From: Candidatus Woesearchaeota archaeon
GTDB lineage: Archaea; Nanobdellota; Nanobdellia; Woesearchaeales; UBA525
DNA: 8,695 nt
Direction of reading: 5' to 3'
NCBI GenBank assembly: GCA_027371725.1
Contig: DAHXMN010000023.1
Span: forward strand, 1-8,695
Position numbers and translations under genes: made by a program. Every line of letters begins with the position of its first letter. The first letter of the stretch is position 1. This document shows, in pieces, positions 1 through 4,896 of this stretch. Below the pieces are notes generated by a model that was not told the DNA's origin, made no database searches, and was given only the letters and a program-made list of their open reading frames with translations.

Positions 1-429
1 CTCGGTGAGGGAGCCCATGAAGCTGACGAGACGGAGCTCGCGCCACCGAGGAGTGAGATGCGGCCGCACGTCCCGGTTGAAGAAGCGCCGGAACGTGTCG
101 CTCCGGACGCCGAAGAGCCGATCCTGATAGACGCGGTGCGTCTCGCGGTAGATCCTGAGCTCGTCCAGGAACCAGGCGGGGAGACGTTCTTTCCGGTGGC
201 GCTTCTGATTCTTCCCGAGCTTCCAATAGATCACATCCCCGTAGATCGTGCTCGCGCGCATGTTGTCGAGCTCGCGGATCCGGCAGCCGGTGAGGGCGAG
301 CATCGTCCACATGACGCGGAGCGGCGACGCATACGGCAGGAAATCCCGGACCTCCTGGATCGCATCGAAGGGGATGCAATGGCTGTCGGTGTCGTGGTTC
401 AAGATCTCGGTGGTGGGTCGTTGCTTCAT
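1..429 (-). CDS. Tyrosine recombinase (phage integrase/Xer family), 3' part beyond window
   Basis: Seen: an open frame of 143 codons from ATG at 429, still open at base 1. Residues 43-54 read as box I of tyrosine recombinases, with Thr47-Gly48-Cys49-Arg50-Ile51-Arg52-Glu53-Leu54 matching the usual TGxRxxEL; Arg50 is the expected catalytic Arg I. A Lys/Arg-rich stretch at 70-83 fits the beta-hairpin that carries the catalytic Lys. Leu132-Arg133 near the edge probably belongs to box II, although the usual HxLRH is degenerate here. The Tyr lies beyond the window. Known: these enzymes cut and rejoin DNA through a 3'-phosphotyrosine link. Odd: box I begins about 40 residues from the start, so the approximately 100-residue N-terminal core-binding domain is missing. 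An in-frame TAA lies in the promoter just upstream, so the start cannot be moved far. It could be a short mobile-element integrase or a divergent host recombinase; att sites are not visible. Confidence 0.8.
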   Translation of the reverse strand, partial: MKQRPTTEILNHDTDSHCIPFDAIQEVRDFLPYASPLRVMWTMLALTGCRIRELDNMRASTIYGDVIYWKLGKNQKRHRKERLPAWFLDELRIYRETHRVYQDRLFGVRSDTFRRFFNRDVRPHLTPRWRELRLVSFMGSLTE

Positions 430-456
430 TGTGCCCTTGCCCTCGGCAACAGCCCC

Positions 457-465
457 TTTTTAAAC
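457..465 (-). promoter_or_regulatory. TATA-like promoter of the integrase gene
   Basis: The minus strand reads GTTTAAAAA, an archaeal TATA-like element centred about 32 nt before the ATG at 429. With transcription starting about 26-27 nt after the centre, the leader would be only about 5-6 nt. No convincing Shine-Dalgarno is present, in keeping with a near-leaderless message. Confidence 0.5.
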
Positions 466-555
466 GGTTTGGCCTTCCCGTCGGAAATTCTCCGGGCCGA
501 GGCCAAGATCCTGAGACAAAATCCCGAGGAACCCATATTCTTCTTTTCGCTTCAT
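460..555 (-). CDS. Possible 31-residue ORF coupled to the ygiQ stop
   Basis: The ATG at 555 overlaps the ygiQ stop as ATGA, the classic arrangement for translational coupling. The frame codes for 31 residues, begins Met-Lys-Arg-Lys-Glu-Glu-Tyr, is charged and hydrophilic, and ends at a TAA that lies inside the integrase TATA-like box. There is no recognisable family, no strong ribosome-binding site, and the length is short enough to be chance. Listed because the overlap geometry is suggestive and because it fills most of the gap between ygiQ and the integrase. Confidence 0.2.
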   Translation of the reverse strand: MKRKEEYGFLGILSQDLGLGPENFRREGQTV

Positions 556-2309
556 CCGTTCTCGTCGACGAGCTCTTCGTCATCTTTCGCCGCGCCGAGG
601 AGGAGGTTCTTCTGGTCTTTCTTCTCGCGGAACGCGCGGGGCACGTAGACCGGCTTCCGCGTCAGGGGGTTCTCGCCGGTGTGGTACATTGCCGTCGAGA
701 GGGTGCCGGGCGTCGGGGTGAAGACCTGCGTGAGGTTGACGAAGAGGCCGCGCTCGTCACAGTATTTTTTGAGCTCGTGCATCTCGTTCATCGAGCAGCC
801 GGGGTGGGCGGCGACGAAGTACGGGACGAGGCGCTTCCGCGTCCCCTGCTCATTGTTGACGAGGTCGAACTCGTTGAGGAACGCGTCGAACGCCTGCTTG
901 TCGGCTTTCCGCATCTGCCGCAAGACGTTGTCCGAGATGTGTTCCGGCGCGATCTTCAGCCGGGTGACGAAGCGCATCACCTTCCGGAAGAGGGCCTTCT
1001 GCCGGAGGACGATGTCGTGGCGGAGCGCGGAGCGGAGCTCGAGGGACGTGCCCGCGTGCTTGCGGTTCAGCTCCTCGACGCCTTCGAGCAGGGGGATGAG
1101 GTCGTCGCTCAGCTTCCGGTGCGGGCAGCCGGCGCATTCCTGGTTGCAGAACACGGTCTTGTCGTACACCGTTATCTCGGCGCCGGTGATCGGCGAGAGC
1201 ACGCGGACCGGCTTGTCGTAGAGGTCGCACCGCGACCCGTACATGTTCAGCGTCGGCAAGGTCAGGTCGGCTATCTTCTTCTCGCCGGAGACGTAGAGCT
1301 GCTCGATCTCTCTGAGGATTGATTCCTTCGAGCGGCGGGCGACGTTCTTGCCCTGGACGAGGGGGATGACGCAGAACGAGCAGCCGCCCCAGCACCCCCT
1401 GCCGAGGATGACGCTCGTCGCGAGGCTGCGGACCATCCCCTCGTTGAACGCGTAGTTCTTGCTCAGGGGGTGGAGGCGGCGCGTGAAGGGGAGCGCGTAG
1501 ATGAGGTCCATCTCCCGCTCGTCGAGGGGATGCGGGAAGCGGTTGTGCCTGACCACGCCGAGGCCGCACGGCTCGAGGAACGCGTCGTCCGGTCGGAGGT
1601 AGGTGAGCGCGACGAGGAGGTTGAACTGGCGCGGCTCCTTGACGCAGCGCTCGTAGCTGGGGAGCGGGGTGACGCCGTCCTGGTGCTCCCCTTTCCTGAT
1701 GCGGAACGCGAGCCCGTCGATTGAAGCGAGGTCGAGCGCGTCCTTGACATGGTCGAAGCGCTGCCCGGCGGCGAAGCCGGCCGCTTTCATCCGGCTGAGC
1801 AGGAGGAGTATTGATCGTTCCGCGTTGCCGAAGAGGAGGAGGTCGGCCTTCGTGTCGTTCAAGATGCCGCGCCGCAAGCGTCCGTCCTTGTAGTCGAAGT
1901 GCGTGAACCTTCGCGTAGTGGCTTCGACGCCGCCGAGGACCGTGACGCACCCCTTGTGGAGCTGCTTGAGCCGCTGCGTGTAGACCATCAGCCCCCGTTC
2001 CGGGACGAGGACGCTCTCCCGCTTCCGGAGCATCGGCGTGTAGTTGGCGAGCATCGAGTCCAGCAAGCCGGTCGTGACGCAGAAGAAATACCTCGGCGGG
2101 CCGCACGCGAGGAACTCGTCGTCGGTCTCGGGCTGGGCGATGATGCCGACGCTGTACCCTTTCGCGTCGAGGAGCCGGGAGAGGAGGGCGATGCCGCTGA
2201 GGGGGTGGTCGTAGTACGGGTCGCCCGTCACGAAGACGACGTCGAACGCCGTGAACGATGCGCCGTACCGCGCCTTCCCTTCCGCGAGCGTGACCGGGAG
2301 GAACCCCAT
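552..2309 (-). CDS. ygiQ: YgiQ-family radical SAM protein
   Basis: Seen: 585 residues. The N-terminal part (about 1-130) carries the YgiQ signature Gly29-Asp-Pro-Tyr-Tyr-Asp-His-Pro and resembles a B12-binding-like fold. The radical SAM motif is Cys306-x3-Cys310-x2-Cys313, which would hold the [4Fe-4S] cluster that cleaves S-adenosylmethionine. Further family landmarks are Leu-Arg-Ser near 425-427, Lys-Ile-Ala-Pro-Glu-His at 452-457, His-Pro-Gly-Cys at 502-505 and Pro-Thr-Pro-x-Thr-Leu-x-Thr-Ala-Met near 532-541. A second cysteine group, Cys388-x3-Cys392-x2-Cys395, matches a Cys-containing loop common in the family. Known: the family's substrate is not established. It is shorter than bacterial YgiQ (over 700 residues) and ends soon after the core, lacking most of the C-terminal DUF3362 region. 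The start is the first ATG after a TATA box 26 nt upstream; upstream sequence in frame overlaps that box. It appears monocistronic or coupled to a tiny downstream ORF. Confidence 0.95.
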   Translation of the reverse strand: MGFLPVTLAEGKARYGASFTAFDVVFVTGDPYYDHPLSGIALLSRLLDAKGYSVGIIAQPETDDEFLACGPPRYFFCVTTGLLDSMLANYTPMLRKRESVLVPERGLMVYTQRLKQLHKGCVTVLGGVEATTRRFTHFDYKDGRLRRGILNDTKADLLLFGNAERSILLLLSRMKAAGFAAGQRFDHVKDALDLASIDGLAFRIRKGEHQDGVTPLPSYERCVKEPRQFNLLVALTYLRPDDAFLEPCGLGVVRHNRFPHPLDEREMDLIYALPFTRRLHPLSKNYAFNEGMVRSLATSVILGRGCWGGCSFCVIPLVQGKNVARRSKESILREIEQLYVSGEKKIADLTLPTLNMYGSRCDLYDKPVRVLSPITGAEITVYDKTVFCNQECAGCPHRKLSDDLIPLLEGVEELNRKHAGTSLELRSALRHDIVLRQKALFRKVMRFVTRLKIAPEHISDNVLRQMRKADKQAFDAFLNEFDLVNNEQGTRKRLVPYFVAAHPGCSMNEMHELKKYCDERGLFVNLTQVFTPTPGTLSTAMYHTGENPLTRKPVYVPRAFREKKDQKNLLLGAAKDDEELVDENG

Positions 2310-2330
2310 CTGAGAGCGGACGGCGAGCCG

Positions 2331-2340
2331 GTTTAAATAG
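2331..2340 (-). promoter_or_regulatory. TATA box of ygiQ, leaderless promoter
   Basis: The minus strand reads CTATTTAAAC, a good archaeal TATA box centred about 26 nt before the ygiQ ATG at 2309. The predicted transcript would begin at or within a base or two of the start codon. The 21 bases just before the ATG hold no Shine-Dalgarno, which supports a leaderless message. Confidence 0.65.
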
Positions 2341-2378
2341 GTGCTGTCGACGTCGACCGTGAAAGGCTGGTCGTCTGT

Positions 2379-2636
2379 TCAGGAGGCCTGTCCGAGATGG
2401 ACCGTCAGGCGTTCCTCGAACTCCTGCTGCGCAGCTGGATTCCGGAAGTTGACGGTGATCTTCTCCGCGCCGGTGACCGCGCTGAGGCGGAACTTGCCGG
2501 TCACGTCCATCCTGAGGAACCGTCTCGGAGGGTCGCCGAAGAGGGAGAGATCGCCGAAGCCGGCGAGAAAAGCGAGGAGCGCGCCGTCGACCGCGACAAC
2601 GTAGATGTGACGGTCGTGACCGAAACAGTCGCGCAT
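2379..2636 (-). CDS. Small protein of unknown family at the end of the V4R operon
   Basis: I do not recognise this 85-residue protein. It starts at the first ATG after the preceding V4R gene (20 nt after its TAA); a longer reading from 2705 would overlap that gene and read as low-quality Arg-rich sequence. It begins Met-Arg-Asp-Cys-Phe, has alternating hydrophobic stretches at 11-34 (Ile-Tyr-Val-Val-Ala-Val then Leu-Leu-Ala-Phe-Leu) and strand-like segments at 41-64, then a polar helix-like stretch at 67-80. This looks like a small beta-rich domain rather than a membrane protein. Protein-like composition on this strand, against an Ala/Arg/Glu-rich opposite frame, argues that it is real. There is one Cys (4). 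No clear ribosome-binding site is visible, so translation may depend on the upstream gene. Function unknown; the operon position suggests a partner of the V4R proteins. Confidence 0.6.
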   Translation of the reverse strand: MRDCFGHDRHIYVVAVDGALLAFLAGFGDLSLFGDPPRRFLRMDVTGKFRLSAVTGAEKITVNFRNPAAQQEFEERLTVHLGQAS

Positions 2637-2656
2637 CGCCGTCCGGCGGAGCAGGC

Positions 2657-3265
2657 TTACCGGGTCACCACGAATTCGCAATATGGATCGCCTTTGCAGC
2701 GGCACTTAATCTCAGTGGCACGGAAGCAGCCGGTCGCCAGCCCCTGCTCATCATGGCCCGGCGTGAAGAAGAGATTCATCAGGCCGGCCGTAGCGCCCGT
2801 TGCGAGGTAGCACTCGCTGTGGTCGCTCCGACCGAACTCGCGGAGGAAGCCGGTCGACTCGTACGAGTTCGCGATGCGGAGGACGAGCCGTTCAGGCGAA
2901 ATCTCAATCGCCTTCCAGACGCCCCAGCCGAACGCGTTGACAACGGCGATGATGCCGCGCACCCTGTCCTCGGGCGTCTCGCACATCGGCGCAATCAACG
3001 CCTTCCACGCGTCGCTCCGCGAGATGCCGTCGAAGGTGTGAAACGCGCAGACATGGCCGGACATGATGAGGAGGGCACGCGCTATCTCGAGGTTCTCCGC
3101 GTCGTTGCGGCGCACCTCCTCCTCGAACCGGAAGGAGATGCGGTTGTAGTAGTCCGCGTAGTGGTTCGTCAGGTAGACGTCGAACGCGTCGATGATGCCT
3201 TCCTCGTCACCCTGCTGGTTCATCCTGACGACTACGTCCACGATTTTCTGCTCGTCGATAGCCAT
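2657..3265 (-). CDS. V4R (4-vinyl reductase-type) domain protein, 202 residues
   Basis: Seen: a C-terminal V4R domain, with Gly-Trp-Gly near 113-115, Asn-Ser-Tyr-Glu-Ser near 133-137, and the ending Cys188-Arg-Cys190-Lys-Gly-Asp-Pro-Tyr-Cys196-Glu-Phe. Cys152, Glu185, Cys188 and Cys196 match the pattern C-x(n)-E-x2-C-x7-C. Known: in phenol-sensing regulators of the MopR/DmpR group this pattern binds a structural zinc next to the effector pocket, and V4R domains generally bind small molecules. The N-terminal half (1-110) is helical with Cys73 and Cys95 and no recognisable enzyme motif. There is no DNA-binding domain and no membrane segment, so it is probably a cytosolic ligand-binding or carrier protein. 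The ATG follows the upstream V4R stop by one base (TGAGATG), with GGGGTG as a possible ribosome-binding site inside the upstream gene end. Inferred role: sensor or accessory protein working with its paralogous neighbour. A true reductase activity is not supported. Confidence 0.85.
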   Translation of the reverse strand: MAIDEQKIVDVVVRMNQQGDEEGIIDAFDVYLTNHYADYYNRISFRFEEEVRRNDAENLEIARALLIMSGHVCAFHTFDGISRSDAWKALIAPMCETPEDRVRGIIAVVNAFGWGVWKAIEISPERLVLRIANSYESTGFLREFGRSDHSECYLATGATAGLMNLFFTPGHDEQGLATGCFRATEIKCRCKGDPYCEFVVTR

Positions 3266-3266
3266 C

Positions 3267-3785
3267 TCATCTCACCCCGACCTGGAAGGTGCAGCCCTTC
3301 CCCGTGACCGCTTCGCACATCGTCTCCTGGACGTCGTACGTGAAGCGCTGCCCGTCGTACGCGGCGGCGAGCACGCCGGCAATCCAACCCGCGTTGAAGA
3401 AGCACATCGGCGTCTTCCGTTTACCCCATTTGACGACCCATCCTTTCGCGTAGTGCGAGGAGGGGCAGGTGACGAAGCCACCATTCTTGCTGACTTTCGA
3501 GAAGTCGACGAGACCGAAACCGGCCAGACGGAAGAAGTTCTCGGCGAAGGCGAGCCGCTCCTTCGGCTCCTTCAGTTCGGAATGATTCGCGAATGCCTTG
3601 GTGAAGTGCTCGAACGCAACTTCGCGCGCGGCGGTGAGCTGGATGCCTTTCCCGTCGACGATCCGCGAGTCCTCGATGGTCTTCTGCAGGTGGCAGTTGT
3701 AGTGATGACAATGGAAGACGAGAGGCTTGCCTTCCACGAGCCGGACGTTCTCCGCCTTTTTCCAGTCGATTAGCAGATCAGCCAT
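3267..3785 (-). CDS. V4R-like domain protein with N-terminal Cys/His motif, 172 residues
   Basis: Seen: 172 residues from an ATG preceded by a strong ribosome-binding site; a longer reading upstream gives an Arg-rich non-protein-like tail over another gene, so this start is preferred. The C-terminal half is a diverged V4R domain. Gly-Phe-Gly at 89-91 and Ser-His-Tyr-Ala-Lys-Gly at 110-115 align with Gly-Trp-Gly and Asn-Ser-Tyr-Glu-Ser of the next gene, and Cys128, Glu154, Cys157 and Cys165 keep the same C-x(n)-E-x2-C-x7-C pattern. Near the N-terminus lies an unusual cluster, His25-Cys26-His27-His28-Tyr29-Asn30-Cys31-His32, that could bind metal or heme or act as a redox thiol pair. Cys107 is a further candidate. 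Cytosolic, no membrane segment. Its stop is one base before the next ATG, so the two V4R proteins are probably made together and may pair. Role not established. Confidence 0.8.
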   Translation of the reverse strand: MADLLIDWKKAENVRLVEGKPLVFHCHHYNCHLQKTIEDSRIVDGKGIQLTAAREVAFEHFTKAFANHSELKEPKERLAFAENFFRLAGFGLVDFSKVSKNGGFVTCPSSHYAKGWVVKWGKRKTPMCFFNAGWIAGVLAAAYDGQRFTYDVQETMCEAVTGKGCTFQVGVR

Positions 3786-3795
3786 GGTCTCCTCC
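3786..3795 (-). promoter_or_regulatory. Ribosome-binding site deciding the start of the 172-residue V4R gene
   Basis: The minus strand reads GGAGGAGACC between the TGA of the 55-residue gene and the ATG at 3785. This full Shine-Dalgarno occupies the whole 10-nt gap, fixes the internal ATG as the start and indicates that the two genes are co-transcribed. Confidence 0.75.
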
Positions 3796-3963
3796 TCATC
3801 GTATCTTGTCGAATTCTTTCGCCTTCTCCTCGCCGAGGAACGCCGCCACCTTCGTGCGGCACTTCGCCACGCACTCCTCCTCGGACATGTCGTCGACCAG
3901 CGCACCCGTCGCCTGGCCGAAGAACTTCACCATCAGCGCCTTGCATTGTTCTTTTTTGGCCAT
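3796..3963 (-). CDS. 55-residue Cys-containing protein leading the V4R operon
   Basis: Seen: 55 codons, ATG at 3963, TGA at 3798-3796. The protein is highly charged and apparently all-helical, with Cys7 and a Glu-Cys31-x3-Cys35-Arg motif, then a Lys/Glu-rich C-terminal helix ending Lys-Glu-Phe-Asp-Lys-Ile-Arg. The codons are protein-like and the other frames here are poor. It begins about 45-55 nt after the divergent TATA element, which suits a leader of about 24 nt with GGGTG six bases before the ATG as a weak ribosome-binding site. Its stop is followed at once by the strong ribosome-binding site of the V4R gene. I do not recognise a named family. The C-x3-C pair on a helix could be a redox or metal site and matches the thiol-rich character of the rest of the operon. 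Inferred role: small partner of the V4R proteins. Confidence 0.7.
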   Translation of the reverse strand: MAKKEQCKALMVKFFGQATGALVDDMSEEECVAKCRTKVAAFLGEEKAKEFDKIR

Positions 3964-4008
3964 GTCGCGCACCCGGAAAATCAGGATGCTGCTCTTCCCA
4001 CAAGGACA

Positions 4009-4020
4009 ATATATAAATAG
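4009..4020. promoter_or_regulatory. Shared AT core of divergent promoters
   Basis: The plus strand reads ATATATAAATAG and the minus strand CTATTTATATAT; both are good archaeal TATA boxes. Rightward, initiation about 26-27 nt on would fall near 4040, 17 nt before the regulator's TTG. Leftward it would fall near 3987, about 24 nt before the ATG at 3963. The two transcripts would compete for, or share, one TBP-binding site. Confidence 0.65.
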
Positions 4021-4021
4021 A

Positions 4022-4041
4022 AGGTACAGGAACGTGTATCT
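4022..4041. promoter_or_regulatory. Inverted repeat, candidate operator of the HxlR-type regulator
   Basis: AGGTACA, six bases, then TGTATCT: arms of seven with six complementary pairs. It fills the space between the TATA core and the regulator's ribosome-binding site and should cover the rightward start of transcription. A dimeric winged-helix protein bound here would block its own gene. Known HxlR/YodB-type operators are similar dyads with GTA/TAC half-sites. This is a candidate only; no second copy was found in the window. Confidence 0.5.
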
Positions 4042-4053
4042 GAGGAGGGGTGG
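4042..4053 (+). promoter_or_regulatory. Ribosome-binding site supporting a TTG start
   Basis: GAGGAGGGGTGG includes a strong Shine-Dalgarno ending a few bases before TTG at 4057. The nearby ATG at 4064 is in a different frame, so the TTG is the best start for the regulator. Confidence 0.6.
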
Positions 4054-4056
4054 CCG

Positions 4057-4449
4057 TTGACGGATGAGCGTGAAATCGAGGAGTGCGAAGTAATCGCGCT
4101 CTACGAGTTCCTTGGGAAGAAGTGGACAATCACGCTACTCCACAATCTCGGGTCGGAGCCGCTCTCCTACAACGACCTGCGCCACCTCACCCATCATCTG
4201 GTCAACCCGACGCTGCTGTCACAGCGCTTGAAGGGATTCGTCGCGTTCAAGGTCGTGACGAAGAGTACCATGGGGAAGAACACATTCTACACGCTAACGC
4301 CGAGAGGAACGATGCTGAAGGCGCACCTGCACCGGATTAAGTGGTGGGCGATCGAAGCGGAGTACCGGATGCCCGCTAAGTGCCGGCAGGGGATATGCGT
4401 CTGCGACAACGGTTTCTCGTCTGACGACGACGCCTGCCGTCACGCGTGA
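4057..4449 (+). CDS. HxlR-family winged-helix regulator with Cys-rich C-terminal tail
   Basis: Seen: 130 residues from a TTG start with a strong ribosome-binding site. Residues 10-85 fit the HxlR fold: Cys10, then Leu-Gly-Lys-Lys-Trp-Thr at 19-24, Leu-Ser-Tyr-Asn-Asp-Leu-Arg at 36-42, Leu-Leu-Ser-Gln-Arg-Leu-Lys at 53-59 (recognition helix) and Tyr-Thr-Leu-Thr-Pro-Arg-Gly at 78-84 (wing end). Known: HxlR proteins are dimeric DNA-binding regulators, and in YodB/HypR an N-terminal Cys senses oxidants or quinones; Cys10 lies close to that position. Odd: after the dimer helix a tail carries Cys109-x4-Cys114-x-Cys116-x10-Cys127, which suggests a metal or Fe-S site, or disulfide switching. It is the only plus-strand gene. 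It is divergent from the V4R operon and probably controls it and itself through the dyad at 4022-4041. The last 74 bases overlap the antisense end of the cupredoxin gene. Confidence 0.85.
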   Translation: MTDEREIEECEVIALYEFLGKKWTITLLHNLGSEPLSYNDLRHLTHHLVNPTLLSQRLKGFVAFKVVTKSTMGKNTFYTLTPRGTMLKAHLHRIKWWAIEAEYRMPAKCRQGICVCDNGFSSDDDACRHA

Positions 4450-4834
4450 TGACTAGAGAGAAGAAGGGGAACGTCCCTTTCTTGTCCGCGACGAAGGTGG
4501 CGGTCTGCGGCACGTTCGGCTCGAGTCGCGGGTTGACGCCGTAATCCGGCAGGGAGAAGCCGTGCGTCACGTCGACGCTGTACGCAGTGATTGTCACTGT
4601 GTCGCTCTGATACGCCGTGATGACGTCCGGTTCGAAGGCAAACTGTTTCGCGACGACCGTGATGTTGACAGTATTGTCCGTGCCGGATGATGCGTCGACC
4701 GTCGTCGTCTGTTGAGCAGCGGCTCGCGGCCGCTGCGTCGATTGCGACGCGGATTGACTACACGCCACGACGACGAGGACGGTAACCAAGAGCGGGAAGA
4801 GCGCCAGGTATCGTAAATCCCTGTTTTCACCCAC
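4376..4834 (-). CDS. CoxII-like cupredoxin lipoprotein, apparently broken at its C-terminus
   Basis: Seen: 152 codons from GTG at 4834. A hydrophobic signal segment (about 9-24) ends in Val-Val-Ala-Cys25, a lipobox, followed by a Ser/Thr/Gln-rich linker to about 55. Residues 56-125 resemble the cupredoxin domain of cytochrome oxidase subunit II: Ala-Lys-Gln-Phe-Ala-Phe-Glu-Pro at 62-69, Asp88-Val-Thr-His91-Gly-Phe (first copper ligand) and Asp-Lys-Lys-Gly-Thr-Phe-Pro-Phe-Phe at 117-125. Odd: just where Cys-x3-Cys-x3-His-x2-Met ligands should follow, the sequence turns into an Arg-rich tail that is the complement of the HxlR gene; no other frame restores the ligand loop. Known: that loop is needed for copper binding in this family. 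Either the gene was truncated by rearrangement and is a pseudogene, or it codes for a copper-free remnant. A TATA-like box 27 nt before the GTG suits a leaderless message. Confidence 0.65.
   Translation of the reverse strand: MGENRDLRYLALFPLLVTVLVVVACSQSASQSTQRPRAAAQQTTTVDASSGTDNTVNITVVAKQFAFEPDVITAYQSDTVTITAYSVDVTHGFSLPDYGVNPRLEPNVPQTATFVADKKGTFPFFSLVITRDGRRRRQTRNRCRRRISPAGT
4461..4483. terminator. Hairpin just after the HxlR gene
   Basis: AAGAAGGGGA, three bases (ACG), then TCCCTTTCTT forms a 10-bp stem with one G-T pair, starting 12 bases after the regulator's stop. It could end or stabilise the rightward transcript, but no T-tract follows. The same bases code for Lys-Lys-Gly-Thr-Phe-Pro-Phe of the cupredoxin, so the symmetry may be a coding coincidence. 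Confidence 0.3.
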
Positions 4835-4857
4835 TTGCCGGAAGCACGGAAGAATCG

Positions 4858-4865
4858 TTTAATAG
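4858..4865 (-). promoter_or_regulatory. TATA-like element of the cupredoxin gene
   Basis: The minus strand reads TATTAAAC, centred about 27 nt before the GTG at 4834, the spacing expected for a leaderless start. There is no Shine-Dalgarno before that GTG. Confidence 0.45.
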
Positions 4866-4896
4866 TTTGTCTTGAAGCGGAACTATCGGAGGGCTA

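Noticed and set aside
429..1322. A 297-codon plus-strand frame opposite ygiQ
   Set aside because: Val/Glu/Arg-rich with no motif; the minus strand carries the unmistakable radical SAM protein.
850..2106. A 418-codon minus-strand frame inside ygiQ
   Set aside because: Pro/Arg-rich out-of-frame reading of ygiQ, with no domain and no ribosome-binding site.
2397..2810. Plus-strand 137-codon frame over the operon end
   Set aside because: Low-complexity charged sequence; the opposite strand gives the end of a V4R domain and a protein-like small gene.
3770..4129. A 119-codon minus-strand frame across the divergent promoter
   Set aside because: It crosses the TATA core and the regulator's start and overlaps the 55-residue gene in another frame; the sequence is not protein-like.
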